A stretch of DNA of 64,000 bases from Chitinophagales bacterium (GCA_023957235.1 JAMLHI010000001.1:1-64000); one strand, 5' to 3'. Positions 53,204-62,136 are shown, counted from the first letter of the stretch. Numbers and translations are program-made. The notes: generated from the letters alone by a model not told the origin.

Positions 53204-53977
53204 TTATTTTATCAAAAATTGGTATTTCTCCATTTTTAAAGGGTGAATAAAAAAATAATCTTGACTATAATTATCCGGCTTAGCCGATGTCAAACTACCA
53301 TTTTCATAATAAAAAGGAATATATCCCAAATCCAATAGTGTACTTTCAATTACCTCTTGTGAATCATCTTGTATTTCTATTTGTATGACTGGTTGCGTTC
53401 TTTTCAAAAAATCCTTAATTTCTGGAATCACATATTTCTCATATCCTTCAATATCCATTTTGAGATAATCCAAAGAAATAATTTTTGAAAACAATTGGCT
53501 ACCAGCAATCATCGGAGCTTCAAAAACAAAAAAATCATCTTTATTATTCTCTTTCCCATCTGTAGATACCACTTTAGGTAATCCTGTTCTAAGATATCCA
53601 TATCCTTTAGGAATAGATAATTGTACTGATTTTTGCTCAGTCCCTAATGCATAATTCCATAAAGTCAGATTTTTATTTTGACCTAAAAAATATTGAATAT
53701 TATCAAAAAATGGCTTTACCGGTTCTACCACATAGACTTTCCCTAAAGGCCCAACTGCTTTCAAAAACACTCTTGTATAATAGCCCAAATTACCTCCAAC
53801 ATCTAAAACTGAATCTCCTGTCCGTATCATTCTTGAGGCAAATTGATGTAAAGCATATTGAGAATTATTTTTAAGAAAATTAAAGTCCAATAAAAAAGCC
53901 AATCCCCTATACAATAACCTTATATAGTTTTGAAACCCTAAGATTCTAAACAGCCACTTCTTTATTATTTTATCCAT
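53204..53977 (-). CDS. FkbM-family methyltransferase
   Basis: A 257-residue SAM-dependent methyltransferase. The SAM motif is VLDVGGNLGYYT at 57-68, and LKMDIEGYEKYVIPEI around 170 is the FkbM hallmark; the N-terminus is helical and basic. The start is the ATG at 53977. A TTG at 53986 is rejected because it overlaps an exact -7 promoter element. FkbM enzymes methylate sugar or lipid hydroxyls, and the glycosyltransferase cluster downstream on the same strand side suggests a surface-glycan role, though this is inference. Confidence 0.86.
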   Translation of the reverse strand: MDKIIKKWLFRILGFQNYIRLLYRGLAFLLDFNFLKNNSQYALHQFASRMIRTGDSVLDVGGNLGYYTRVFLKAVGPLGKVYVVEPVKPFFDNIQYFLGQNKNLTLWNYALGTEQKSVQLSIPKGYGYLRTGLPKVVSTDGKENNKDDFFVFEAPMIAGSQLFSKIISLDYLKMDIEGYEKYVIPEIKDFLKRTQPVIQIEIQDDSQEVIESTLLDLGYIPFYYENGSLTSAKPDNYSQDYFFIHPLKMEKYQFLIK

Positions 53978-53983
53978 ACTACC

Positions 53984-53991
53984 CAAAAATA
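53984..53991 (-). promoter_or_regulatory. -7 promoter element of the FkbM-family gene
   Basis: TATTTTTG on the minus strand; its G is 7 bases before the A of the ATG at 53977. Transcript predicted leaderless or nearly so. Confidence 0.5.
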
Positions 53992-54144
53992 CAATTATTG
54001 ATTACTTTTCTCTCTAAAAAGTAACTAAAAGCTTTCTTCCAATACATTACCTCAATATTATATTTTATTAGCTATATTAAAATATAATGTCTTAAGAAAA
54101 TAGAAAGCTATTTTTATGAAGTAAGTTTTAATTAAATTGGCATT

Positions 54145-54969
54145 ATGACTCAAAAGATGGATATTCAATTAGGTGGAGTACAGAAAACTTTGCTTCTTCC
54201 TTTTGTTGCAAGAATTATTGAGACCAAACATAAAAATGGCATTTTGCATGATACAAAGACCTTGGAAATAGCAAAAAAGATTCATTTTGATTTAGGAAAA
54301 ATTCAGAGAGAAATGTCTGAAGTCGGCATTGCCGCTTTGGCAGTCAGGTCAGTGAAATTTGATAAACACATCAAAGCATTTCAAAAGACCCATCCAAATG
54401 GAAAAATATTAACACTTGGAGCAGGCTTGGATACTTATTTCTATCGTTGTGATAATGGAAGCAATCTATGGTATGATCTAGATTTGGATGACACTTTATC
54501 TTTGAGAGAAAAATTATTACCTATACCCAATCAGCGTGTAAATTATATTAAAAAATCTCTTTTTGATATTACATGGATAGATGATATTGGTTCGATTGAA
54601 GAGGGTTTATTGATATTAGTTCCAGGTGTTTTACCTTATTTTCCCGAAGAAGATGTCAAAAATTTCTTTAAGATTATCTCATCAGAATTAAAAGGAGCTG
54701 CAATAGTCTTTGACACAATTTCCCAGATGGGTATTCTATTTGTCAATCAAAGAATTCACCGTTCAGGAATGGAAACCGCCAATCTCAATTGGGGGATAGT
54801 GGATCCTAAAGAGATGGAATCATGGGGAAGACACATTCAAGTTGAAGAAGTAGAAAAATATTTTAAAAATATTAGTCAACTGCCTAGATACAATATTATT
54901 ACGAAGCAATTAATGAGACTCAATGACTTATTTTCAATTTCTCAGATAATAAAGATTAGATTTATTTGA
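54145..54969 (+). CDS. LCM-family (polyketide O-methyltransferase-like) SAM methyltransferase
   Basis: A 274-residue class I methyltransferase. KTLLLPFVARI and the second-strand block LTLGAGLDTYFYR (89-101), followed by WYDLDLDD (109-116), are the marks of the leucine-carboxyl-methyltransferase/TcmP-like family. Its substrate in bacteria is usually a small molecule or polyketide. It is divergent from the FkbM gene and convergent with the GT4 gene (8 bp between stops, no terminator). The neighbourhood suggests a modifying role in glycan or secondary metabolism, unproved. Confidence 0.84.
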   Translation: MTQKMDIQLGGVQKTLLLPFVARIIETKHKNGILHDTKTLEIAKKIHFDLGKIQREMSEVGIAALAVRSVKFDKHIKAFQKTHPNGKILTLGAGLDTYFYRCDNGSNLWYDLDLDDTLSLREKLLPIPNQRVNYIKKSLFDITWIDDIGSIEEGLLILVPGVLPYFPEEDVKNFFKIISSELKGAAIVFDTISQMGILFVNQRIHRSGMETANLNWGIVDPKEMESWGRHIQVEEVEKYFKNISQLPRYNIITKQLMRLNDLFSISQIIKIRFI

Positions 54970-54977
54970 CAATAAAA

Positions 54978-56315
54978 TTACTGATTCAACTCATCCAAAT
55001 AAAAAGCTAATTGCTTGGTTATCTGAAAGTTAGAAAACTCATCTATATTTATTCGCTTATCTTCTTTCATATCAGACTTTTCTAAAAACTGTTGGATATG
55101 AGATAAAATATAATTTTCCATCACATTCTCTTCTCCTTCATATTGGACAGAAGCACCTAATCCCTTGCTTTCAACTATATTTTTAACATCACTATTATTA
55201 GGGCCGAAAACAAGCATAGGAGTATATGTCCTCATACATTCAAATAACTTTCCAGGAATTCTTCCTTGTTCATTTTCTGCTTGATTGATAGGTAGCAATA
55301 ATAAATTACTTTCTTCATAATGCTTAAGCACTTCTTTTCGGGATATTAGGCCATAAAAAGTAGTGATTTCATTCAGTTGAAAATCATTAACTAACATTTT
55401 ATTTGAATAATCAACTTCACCAGCAAATTCTAACCTCAATATGTCCTTATATTCGGGATACTTATCTAAAATTCTTCTTATTACCCCAAAAAAAGAAGAT
55501 AGATTCCTATCCTTGCCTAATAATCCTGCATGAAATATTTTAAAATATCCTGAGCTTTGCTTTCTAAAATCTAAAAAGTCAGCTTCATCAAAACCCAAAT
55601 ATAATACACTGACATTCTGGGCACCGATTGATTCTAAATCTCTCTTCCATGATGGGCTCACAATAGTTATTTTATTCGCTGTATTAAAAACTGCTTGCTC
55701 CAGTCTCCGATGCTTCCTATCAGCCCATTTTCCAATTTTCATTTGCTTGTAATAATCAACCTGTGTCCAAGGATCCTGAAAATCTGCTAAAAAGGGAATA
55801 TTAAATTTCTTTGCAACTTCCATTCCTATCAACAAAGCTGAATGAGGTGGGCCACTAGCCATTATCACATCAATATGGTGCTCTTTTAAATATTGAGAAA
55901 GAAATTTCACTGAAGGTCTGACCCAACCGACTCTTGCATCAGGCACAAAAAAATTGCCCCTAATCCAAATTCCTAACTCATCTATCCATGATTTCTGATT
56001 GGAGGTAATAGCTGTAATACTTTGTAATGAATCTGTTTTTTTTCGCCCGCTAAATTTTTTAAATAAATCTAAAGGCTCCCAAATTTTACTTTTTAATACA
56101 GTAATTCCATCTGGAATCTCTTCTAACTGAGAGTTGTCAATAAAAGGATAGCTGGGATTCAATGCGGTAAGCATAATAGGTTCCCACCCAAACTCCCTTA
56201 GATACTTGACAAATTTCAAATTTCGAAAAATACCTATCCCTCCACTTGGAGGCCAATAATATCCAATAATAAGTACTTTTTTACTGCCCGACACTTCACT
56301 CATTTCAACCAGCAA
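54978..56315 (-). CDS. Glycosyltransferase, GT-B fold (GT4-like)
   Basis: A 445-residue cytoplasmic glycosyltransferase. The N-terminal Rossmann half opens VLIIGYYWPPSGGIGIFRNLKFVKYL with the Gly-rich acceptor-site loop. The C-terminal half has FHAGLLGKDRN and the sugar-nucleotide motif QGRIPGKLFECMRTYTPMLVFG (E-x7-E-like, around 360-390). Last gene of a three-gene run with the fucosyltransferase and the YfhO-like protein: only 2 bp separate it from the YfhO stop. It is therefore probably part of surface polysaccharide or glycolipid assembly. Confidence 0.88.
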   Translation of the reverse strand: MLVEMSEVSGSKKVLIIGYYWPPSGGIGIFRNLKFVKYLREFGWEPIMLTALNPSYPFIDNSQLEEIPDGITVLKSKIWEPLDLFKKFSGRKKTDSLQSITAITSNQKSWIDELGIWIRGNFFVPDARVGWVRPSVKFLSQYLKEHHIDVIMASGPPHSALLIGMEVAKKFNIPFLADFQDPWTQVDYYKQMKIGKWADRKHRRLEQAVFNTANKITIVSPSWKRDLESIGAQNVSVLYLGFDEADFLDFRKQSSGYFKIFHAGLLGKDRNLSSFFGVIRRILDKYPEYKDILRLEFAGEVDYSNKMLVNDFQLNEITTFYGLISRKEVLKHYEESNLLLLPINQAENEQGRIPGKLFECMRTYTPMLVFGPNNSDVKNIVESKGLGASVQYEGEENVMENYILSHIQQFLEKSDMKEDKRINIDEFSNFQITKQLAFYLDELNQ

Positions 56316-56317
56316 AA

Positions 56318-58936
56318 TTAAACTTCAACAGACAAGTGTTTGTTTTTTCTATAATACAATCCTCCTAACAAGGCTATCAATATATAAAAGATAGCATATC
56401 CAGCTATCATTACTTTATCAGTTACAGCAGCCATCACAGGCTTAAACTCAAAGGTAATAATATGCTCTCCAGCATCCACTTTCATTCCTCTTAGAATATA
56501 ATTAACCCGTATATGTTCTGATTTTTTACCATCGACATAAGCTATCCAATCTATATTAGGTCTATATATCACTTCAGAAAAAACTATCATTTCAGGCTTA
56601 TCCGACTTAAAATGATATTCAAGTTTCATTGGATCTTTTGTGTCAACTTTTGTAATATATCTAGAGCCTTCATGCATTACACTATCACTATTAGGGGTAA
56701 AACCAGTCAGATAAGGTTCAAATTCTTTATGAATAATTACCGTATTTTTAGGGTTAATATCTCTAACATTCAAAATTTCCTTCTCAGGTGATTCCACCCA
56801 TTGGATATGATTGACCATCCATGCATTCCCAAGAGCATTTGGATTTTGAACTACATCTTTCTCCTCTGTTGTCCTTTTTAAATATTTAGTGTTGAGCATA
56901 TTTAGAAAATTAGTTTGCTCAAAACCAGTCTTGTTTAATAATTGAAAATCATAAGTAATTCCATACTCAATAACATCTTGATATCTTTTCAATTTGGCAG
57001 GAGTGTATCCACCAATGGTTCGATGATAATATGCAGGAGTAGCTGTATTGAAAACATCCTTCGTCAAATCCACCATTCTAGCACCATCTTTATTATCAGA
57101 AAGGATAAATCTATCAGCTGGCGTCAAAGGAAAAATCAAAGACTCAAACCTATCCTTGTCAACAAAATCATCATTATTAAGACTTCGTTTGCTCACCGAC
57201 CAAAAATCTGTCAATATTAGAATAGCAATAACTCCAATCACTATATTCTCATTTTTCAACTTACCAATAGCCAATATATATAGCAAAGCAATGACTATTG
57301 CAATGAAAATAAAAGACCTTACTGCATCTGACCGCAATAGACTTACCCTGTCACTGACCAAAGCAGAATAAATTGAAGAAGCAAATTCTTTGTCCCCAGT
57401 CATCTGTTCTAGCTGAGATTCAAATCTCACATCTCCAGAAGGTGATGCTTCACTTGAATTTGGCTTGAAACTCATAGTGCTGCTCAACAAAAACACCAAA
57501 ACAAAGACCCCGCCAATGGTGATAGCAGATTGTTTCACAACTTTTAAGCGACCATCCTTATTTTTTTCTAAAAATTCATTCAACCCTAATATTCCCAATA
57601 AGACGACAAGAGCTTGAGTCAAAGACAATATCATTGTTGGCGACCTATACATATTAAATAAAGGCACATAATCATATAAAATTTTATAGAAAACAGATAC
57701 ATTCTTTCCCATTGCTATTAATGTAGATAATACAATCGCTCCAATTATCCACTTCTTCAAAAAACCTGTATAGCTAAACAATCCAAATATAAATAGCAGT
57801 ATTACTATTGCTCCAAAATACATCTCCCCTTGAACAAAAGGCTGGTCACCCCAATAAAGCGGTAAATGCTGAACAAACTGTTGGGCTTGATTGGACTGGA
57901 CTCCTCTACTGGTCAAAACCTTATACACTTCAGAATTTTCATCTAAACTACCTGAAGAAGATCCTCCAGTAAAATTTGGAACCAACCAAGAACCTATCTC
58001 ATTGAATCCATAACTCCAACTTGTCGCATATTCAAAACCTACTCCTTGCTCTTTAGAAGGCAATTCTGATGCTTGTTTACCCATCAACTCTGCATGAAGA
58101 ATATCACCTCCACGAGTTGTCTCTTTGGAAAATTGTTTGACAAAAAAATTATCAAAATTCATTAACATACTTACTGCCAACGCAACAGCCAAAATCAAGG
58201 ACGAAATCGCTATATGTTTGAATTTCTTCTCAATTGCATTGATGACTATTTCATATACACCATATATACCAATAAGAATAAAACTATAATAGGCAATCTG
58301 AATATGTCTTTGATAAACTATTTCAAAAAAGAATACTAAAGCAGCAATTCCACCTATAAAATATTTTCCTCTAAAGACCAACCATACTGAAGCAAACAGA
58401 GGAATGAACATAGCAATTGTGTTGATCTTAGTAATATGACCAGCATCTAATATCACAAAATTGGCTGAGCAAAAACCAATAGCTATGGCTCCTAAAAATG
58501 ATAAAAATGATTTCTTAGTCAGAATATAAAAACCAATAAAAGCACCTATCAACATCAACACAATATCGACAGCCGGGAAAGGCATCAAATTGAATATCTT
58601 ATGAATAAAAGGAAGTGGCGTATAATTTAAAAAAGTAGCAAACTCAATCCCTCCAATGGCATAAGCAGGCATTCCGCTAAACATTCTACTTGACCAAAAT
58701 GATATATGACCAGTAGCTTCTTTATATGAACTTACTTCTTTGCTCATAGCCAAAAATTCATTCATATCATGAGTAGAAAGCATCATACCTTCCAACAGCG
58801 GAGAAGCATAGCTATATGCCAACACAATAAAAAATAAAATAAAAGCAGGAATCAATATCTTGTCTGATACTTTATGCGCATTGTTTTTATCTATTTGTGG
58901 TGTCTTCAAATTTGAAGTCGGTTTTGATTTTGCCAT
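56318..58936 (-). CDS. Large YfhO-family membrane protein
   Basis: An 872-residue inner-membrane protein with about 13-14 helices. The N-terminus (IPAFILFFIVLAYSYASPLLEG...THDMNEFLAMSKE) and the loop FWSSRMFSGMPAYAIGG are typical of Bacteroidota YfhO proteins. A large soluble domain lies between about 600 and 830, and a final helix near 845-863. The fold is that of GT-C glycosyltransferases that use polyprenyl-linked sugars. It lies between a fucosyltransferase (22 bp upstream) and a GT4 gene (2 bp downstream) on the same strand, so a role in transferring or flipping lipid-linked sugars is likely. Confidence 0.86.
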   Translation of the reverse strand: MAKSKPTSNLKTPQIDKNNAHKVSDKILIPAFILFFIVLAYSYASPLLEGMMLSTHDMNEFLAMSKEVSSYKEATGHISFWSSRMFSGMPAYAIGGIEFATFLNYTPLPFIHKIFNLMPFPAVDIVLMLIGAFIGFYILTKKSFLSFLGAIAIGFCSANFVILDAGHITKINTIAMFIPLFASVWLVFRGKYFIGGIAALVFFFEIVYQRHIQIAYYSFILIGIYGVYEIVINAIEKKFKHIAISSLILAVALAVSMLMNFDNFFVKQFSKETTRGGDILHAELMGKQASELPSKEQGVGFEYATSWSYGFNEIGSWLVPNFTGGSSSGSLDENSEVYKVLTSRGVQSNQAQQFVQHLPLYWGDQPFVQGEMYFGAIVILLFIFGLFSYTGFLKKWIIGAIVLSTLIAMGKNVSVFYKILYDYVPLFNMYRSPTMILSLTQALVVLLGILGLNEFLEKNKDGRLKVVKQSAITIGGVFVLVFLLSSTMSFKPNSSEASPSGDVRFESQLEQMTGDKEFASSIYSALVSDRVSLLRSDAVRSFIFIAIVIALLYILAIGKLKNENIVIGVIAILILTDFWSVSKRSLNNDDFVDKDRFESLIFPLTPADRFILSDNKDGARMVDLTKDVFNTATPAYYHRTIGGYTPAKLKRYQDVIEYGITYDFQLLNKTGFEQTNFLNMLNTKYLKRTTEEKDVVQNPNALGNAWMVNHIQWVESPEKEILNVRDINPKNTVIIHKEFEPYLTGFTPNSDSVMHEGSRYITKVDTKDPMKLEYHFKSDKPEMIVFSEVIYRPNIDWIAYVDGKKSEHIRVNYILRGMKVDAGEHIITFEFKPVMAAVTDKVMIAGYAIFYILIALLGGLYYRKNKHLSVEV

Positions 58937-58958
58937 TTTTATGTTTATCTAAACTAAT

Positions 58959-59843
58959 TTACAATAATATCCATTCCTCAGGAAATAAACTCATTGAATT
59001 TACTTCCATCCCCTTCAACCATCTATCTGGACGAATGACTATTTTATTATTCTGATTATTCAACCATGCCGCCCACCAACTAAATGAGCTATTAGCAATT
59101 ATTTGATTTTTACACAAAGACATTAATTGCATATCCAAATAAGCATTATTCCCATGATTATTTTCTACATAAATACATGGGAAATCTATTTTAAGATTGT
59201 CTTTCACCCACTCAATATCATCAGAGAAAATAAAAAAAGTAGGTGTTTGCAATTTTTCTGACATATAATGAATTGCCTTATGATAATAATCCAAGTCCAA
59301 GAAATAAAATTTTTCTTTATTCTTTTTGATTGACAAATAATCTCCTCTTCGAATATGCACAGATACCGAATATGTTTCTGCAATTTGACAACTTAGCTCT
59401 TTATTGAACCCATTTAATTCATGCAAAAAACTCAACTCTTTTCTAATGATAGGACTATATGCACTAAAATATTTCTCAGACATAAAATGCCCTATTACAT
59501 ATAAGTTTCCTCTCTCAGTTAAATACTGTGGACAAAACTTCAAATCAAGCTCCTCCACAACATCATATTTTCTCCGATTTAAAAAACCTTTGAATAAACT
59601 CTCCACTTTAGCAAGAGGATACAAAAACGGAGATTGAAAAAAATTATGTTCAAGTTGAGCATCTATTCTAAAAACACCTAATTCGTACTTCATAGGAGTC
59701 GTCCATTTTTTGAATGGCATTTTACTATTCAAATAAGATGTATCTAAAATTAAACTTGTCTGATTTTGAATAGCCAATGCCCTACCAAATGCATATTGAA
59801 ACATCTGATTACCCAATCCTCCTCTAAGTAAGACTTTTATCAT
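58959..59843 (-). CDS. Alpha-1,2-fucosyltransferase (GT11)
   Basis: A 294-residue glycosyltransferase. The three GT11 motifs are GGLGNQMFQYAFGRALA (8-24), the GDP-fucose-binding VHIRRGDYL (162-170), and ANSSFSWWAAWL near 250. It transfers fucose from GDP-fucose to a galactose or similar acceptor. It is the first gene of the GT11-YfhO-GT4 run. An exact -7 element and a perfect 9-bp-arm palindrome overlap directly upstream of its start, which points to control of the whole run. Confidence 0.92.
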   Translation of the reverse strand: MIKVLLRGGLGNQMFQYAFGRALAIQNQTSLILDTSYLNSKMPFKKWTTPMKYELGVFRIDAQLEHNFFQSPFLYPLAKVESLFKGFLNRRKYDVVEELDLKFCPQYLTERGNLYVIGHFMSEKYFSAYSPIIRKELSFLHELNGFNKELSCQIAETYSVSVHIRRGDYLSIKKNKEKFYFLDLDYYHKAIHYMSEKLQTPTFFIFSDDIEWVKDNLKIDFPCIYVENNHGNNAYLDMQLMSLCKNQIIANSSFSWWAAWLNNQNNKIVIRPDRWLKGMEVNSMSLFPEEWILL

Positions 59844-59859
59844 TCTATTCTTAATCCAT

Positions 59860-59867
59860 CAAAGGTA
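59860..59867 (-). promoter_or_regulatory. -7 promoter element of the fucosyltransferase operon
   Basis: TACCTTTG on the minus strand, an exact TAnnTTTG match, 16 bp before the ATG at 59843. It overlaps the palindrome at 59864-59884. Confidence 0.55.
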
Positions 59868-59884
59868 AAAATCTAATTTTTACC
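59864..59884. promoter_or_regulatory. Palindrome over the fucosyltransferase promoter
   Basis: Arms GGTAAAAAT and ATTTTTACC are perfectly complementary around a 3-bp centre. The palindrome overlaps the first four bases of the -7 element, a typical repressor-operator position. Confidence 0.45.
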
Positions 59885-60027
59885 CACTCTACAAAAATAG
59901 AAAATAGGCTAAAAATATTTCTTGAAAACCAAGCACCCCAAATTCAAGTTCGTCCAAAATATTTTTTGACACTTTGATGATTTATAGATTGAGGGATTGC
60001 ATTAAAATTACTTTAACATTTGCTTAC

Positions 60028-60059
60028 TTTGATTTATATTACACTATAGTATATATTTG
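60028..60059 (+). promoter_or_regulatory. Full promoter of the lipoprotein gene at 60079
   Basis: TTTG at 60028-60031, a 20-bp spacer and TATATTTG at 60052-60059, the complete Bacteroidota -33/-7 pattern, 19 bp before the ATG. Confidence 0.65.
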
Positions 60060-60078
60060 ATTCAAATTTGACGACTCA

Positions 60079-60768
60079 ATGAAATCTCTTTACAAAATAT
60101 TTATTTTCAATTCCATCGCATTATTTATTACACTTATCCTTATCTCCTCTTGTAATAGTAAAAAAGATTTTTTAAACTCAGATAATGATGATTTTGGCTT
60201 TGCAAAAATGGATAGTATTGCACTTCAATTGGAACAAATCAGAGTATTATTTCCAACAGTAGATCAATGGGAAGAAGAAAACGCTATCACATATAGAAAA
60301 GATAGTGCTATCGTCATAGATAAAAATGGCGAAATGTTATTGAGCAAATCTTTTACAATCAATATTGATGCTACAAAAAATATTATTGTTGAACAACAAT
60401 ATGAAACGATTTTGATCATAATGAACACTGAAAATGAAGATGCAAATTTGACAAAATTTAAAAGATATGAGTCTCCATGGACAATAATTGAATCCACATC
60501 ATCTAGCAATCAATATACAAAAGATGCTTATTCTGTTGATCAAATCAAGAAATTCCCCGCTACCTCTATCGGTGAAGTTTTAGATTATATTTTCATACAG
60601 ACTAGAACAACAAAAAGCGAATTTGACTGGAACAAATACCTTAGACAAGCAAAGACTATCTATGACTTTCCTTTCAATATTAAAATATCTAAAATAACAA
60701 TACGAATGAAGGGGGAGTACTTGAACAATCAACCATTTAAAAAGTATATTGTATTCAAACTCATATAA
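60079..60768 (+). CDS. Hypothetical lipoprotein
   Basis: A 229-residue exported lipoprotein. The signal is residues 1-24 with lipobox LISSC (Cys25), followed by a charged linker (NSKKDFLNSDNDD). The mature part is about 200 residues, soluble, with mixed alpha/beta character and no motif I recognise. It has one of the clearest promoters in the window but no operon partners. A hairpin shared with the tRNA-Asn unit follows its stop. Confidence 0.68.
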   Translation: MKSLYKIFIFNSIALFITLILISSCNSKKDFLNSDNDDFGFAKMDSIALQLEQIRVLFPTVDQWEEENAITYRKDSAIVIDKNGEMLLSKSFTINIDATKNIIVEQQYETILIIMNTENEDANLTKFKRYESPWTIIESTSSSNQYTKDAYSVDQIKKFPATSIGEVLDYIFIQTRTTKSEFDWNKYLRQAKTIYDFPFNIKISKITIRMKGEYLNNQPFKKYIVFKLI

Positions 60769-60812
60769 ACATAAGCATAGGGCTAAAAACTATCTTGAAA
60801 AGAATTCAAAAA

Positions 60813-60848
60813 TAAAAAGGAGAGGGTTGCATTTGCAACCCTCTCCTT
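60813..60848 (-). terminator. Terminator of the tRNA-Asn unit
   Basis: AAGGAGAGGGTTGC and its perfect complement (60817-60830 with 60835-60848), 4-nt loop; on the minus strand followed by a T-run. It may also end the convergent lipoprotein transcript. Confidence 0.9.
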
Positions 60849-60855
60849 CCTTTTG

Positions 60856-60929
60856 CTCCCCCTGTTGGACTTGAACCAACGACCCTCTGATTAACAGTCA
60901 GATGCTCTAACCGACTGAGCTAAGGAGGA
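60856..60929 (-). tRNA. tRNA-Asn (GTT), promoter-distal copy
   Basis: A 74-nt cloverleaf on the minus strand. Acceptor TCCTCCT pairs with AGGGGGA (one G-U); D arm GCTC/GAGC; anticodon loop CTGTTAA with GTT; T arm with GGTTCAAGTCC. Discriminator G; CCA is not encoded. Identical in sequence to the copy at 61014-61087, and probably co-transcribed with it. Confidence 0.97.
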
Positions 60930-61013
60930 AAATAATTGTTTAGAACTACTCAATAAAATGACTAAGCTTTAACAATAAGAACTTGTATTTTATACTCTAT
61001 CCTTGAGTGGTGG

Positions 61014-61087
61014 CTCCCCCTGTTGGACTTGAACCAACGACCCTCTGATTAACAGTCAGATGCTCTAACCGACTGAGCTAAGGAGGA
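61014..61087 (-). tRNA. tRNA-Asn (GTT), promoter-proximal copy
   Basis: A 74-nt tRNA identical base for base to the copy 158 bp away. The identity extends only two bases on one side and one on the other, so just the gene is conserved. The nearest promoter is at 61151-61181. The 84-bp spacer shows no second promoter. Confidence 0.97.
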
Positions 61088-61147
61088 ATTTTAATTTTAA
61101 AATCTTCTATATAAACACGATATTCATAGAATGACTTCAAAAAGCGA

Positions 61148-61181
61148 TTGCAAATGTAGATGTTTAATTTTAATTTTGCAA
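61148..61181. promoter_or_regulatory. Face-to-face interleaved promoters of pfkB and tRNA-Asn
   Basis: On the plus strand TTG (61148-61150), 20 bp, then TAATTTTG (61171-61178). On the minus strand TTG (61179-61181), 20 bp, then TACATTTG (61151-61158). Each -33 element directly abuts the other promoter's -7 element, so the two divergent promoters occupy the same 34 bp. The outer ends form an inverted repeat, TTGCAAA / TTTGCAA. Confidence 0.65.
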
Positions 61182-61204
61182 CTTTGCATTCAAATTTTTT
61201 AACA

Positions 61205-62125
61205 ATGAATTTATTAGTAATAGGCACTGTAGCATTTGATGCTATTGAAACACCTTTTAACAAAATAGAGAAAATTACCGGGGGTTCAGGAAACTATATT
61301 TGTCACTCTGCTGCACACTTTATCAATGACATGAATTTAGTTGCCGTAGTGGGTGACGACTTTGACCAAGACGAATTGAAATATTTAAAATCCAAAGGTG
61401 TAAATCTTGATGGATTACAAATCAAAGCTGGAGAAAAATCTTTCTTTTGGTCTGGAAGATATCATCTGAACATGAATTCTAGAGATACTTTGGCTACCGA
61501 CTTAAATGTATTAGCCAATTTTGACCCTATTCTTCCAGAAAGCTACAAGCAGCCTGAAATGCTTATTTTGGGAAATATCGACCCCCATCTTCAAATCAAA
61601 GTAATTGAGCAATTAGAGAATCGTCCTCAGCTGATTGCTATGGATACTATGAATTTCTGGATGGATCAGACACCTGAAGCTTTAGATAAAGTATTGAAAA
61701 TGGTAGATTTACTCATTATCAATGATGAAGAATCAAGACAACTAAGCGGTGTAAGTTCTTTAGTGAAAGCCGCAAGTATTATAAAATCCAAAGGACCTAA
61801 ATATCTAATCATTAAAAAAGGTGAGCATGGTGCTTTGCTTTTTCATGAAAATCGCATCTTTTTTGCACCTGCTTTACCATTAGAAGAAGTATATGATCCA
61901 ACTGGAGCAGGGGATACTTTTGCAGGAGGTTTTATGGGATATCTTGCCCAAACAAATGACATTTCATTTGAAAATATGAAACGAGCTATTATCTATGGCT
62001 CTGCAATGGCTTCGTTTTGCGTTGAGAAATTTGGACCTGAAAGATTAAAAACTATCACCAACGAAGAACTACAAGACAGAGTTCAAGCATTTGTCAATTT
62101 AGTAGATTTTAATATCGAGCTATAA
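61205..62125 (+). CDS. PfkB-family carbohydrate or nucleoside kinase
   Basis: A 306-residue cytoplasmic sugar/nucleoside kinase. The start is the ATG at 61205 (MNLLVIGTVAFDAIETPF), because the promoter -7 element at 61171-61178 lies inside the 15-codon upstream extension to 61160. The N-terminal Gly-Gly motif is TGGSGNY, and the C-terminal catalytic signature DPTGAGDTFAGGF holds the base Asp near residue 252. The sequence resembles the adenosine kinase/ribokinase side of the family, but the substrate cannot be told. A terminator follows; it is divergent from the tRNA-Asn genes. Confidence 0.9.
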   Translation: MNLLVIGTVAFDAIETPFNKIEKITGGSGNYICHSAAHFINDMNLVAVVGDDFDQDELKYLKSKGVNLDGLQIKAGEKSFFWSGRYHLNMNSRDTLATDLNVLANFDPILPESYKQPEMLILGNIDPHLQIKVIEQLENRPQLIAMDTMNFWMDQTPEALDKVLKMVDLLIINDEESRQLSGVSSLVKAASIIKSKGPKYLIIKKGEHGALLFHENRIFFAPALPLEEVYDPTGAGDTFAGGFMGYLAQTNDISFENMKRAIIYGSAMASFCVEKFGPERLKTITNEELQDRVQAFVNLVDFNIEL

Positions 62126-62136
62126 ATAGAAAATCT

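Noticed and set aside
59844-60078. Invertible promoter (phase-variable glycan switch) upstream of the fucosyltransferase
   Set aside because: The palindrome is short with a 3-bp centre; there are no paired inverted repeats far enough apart and no invertase gene nearby.
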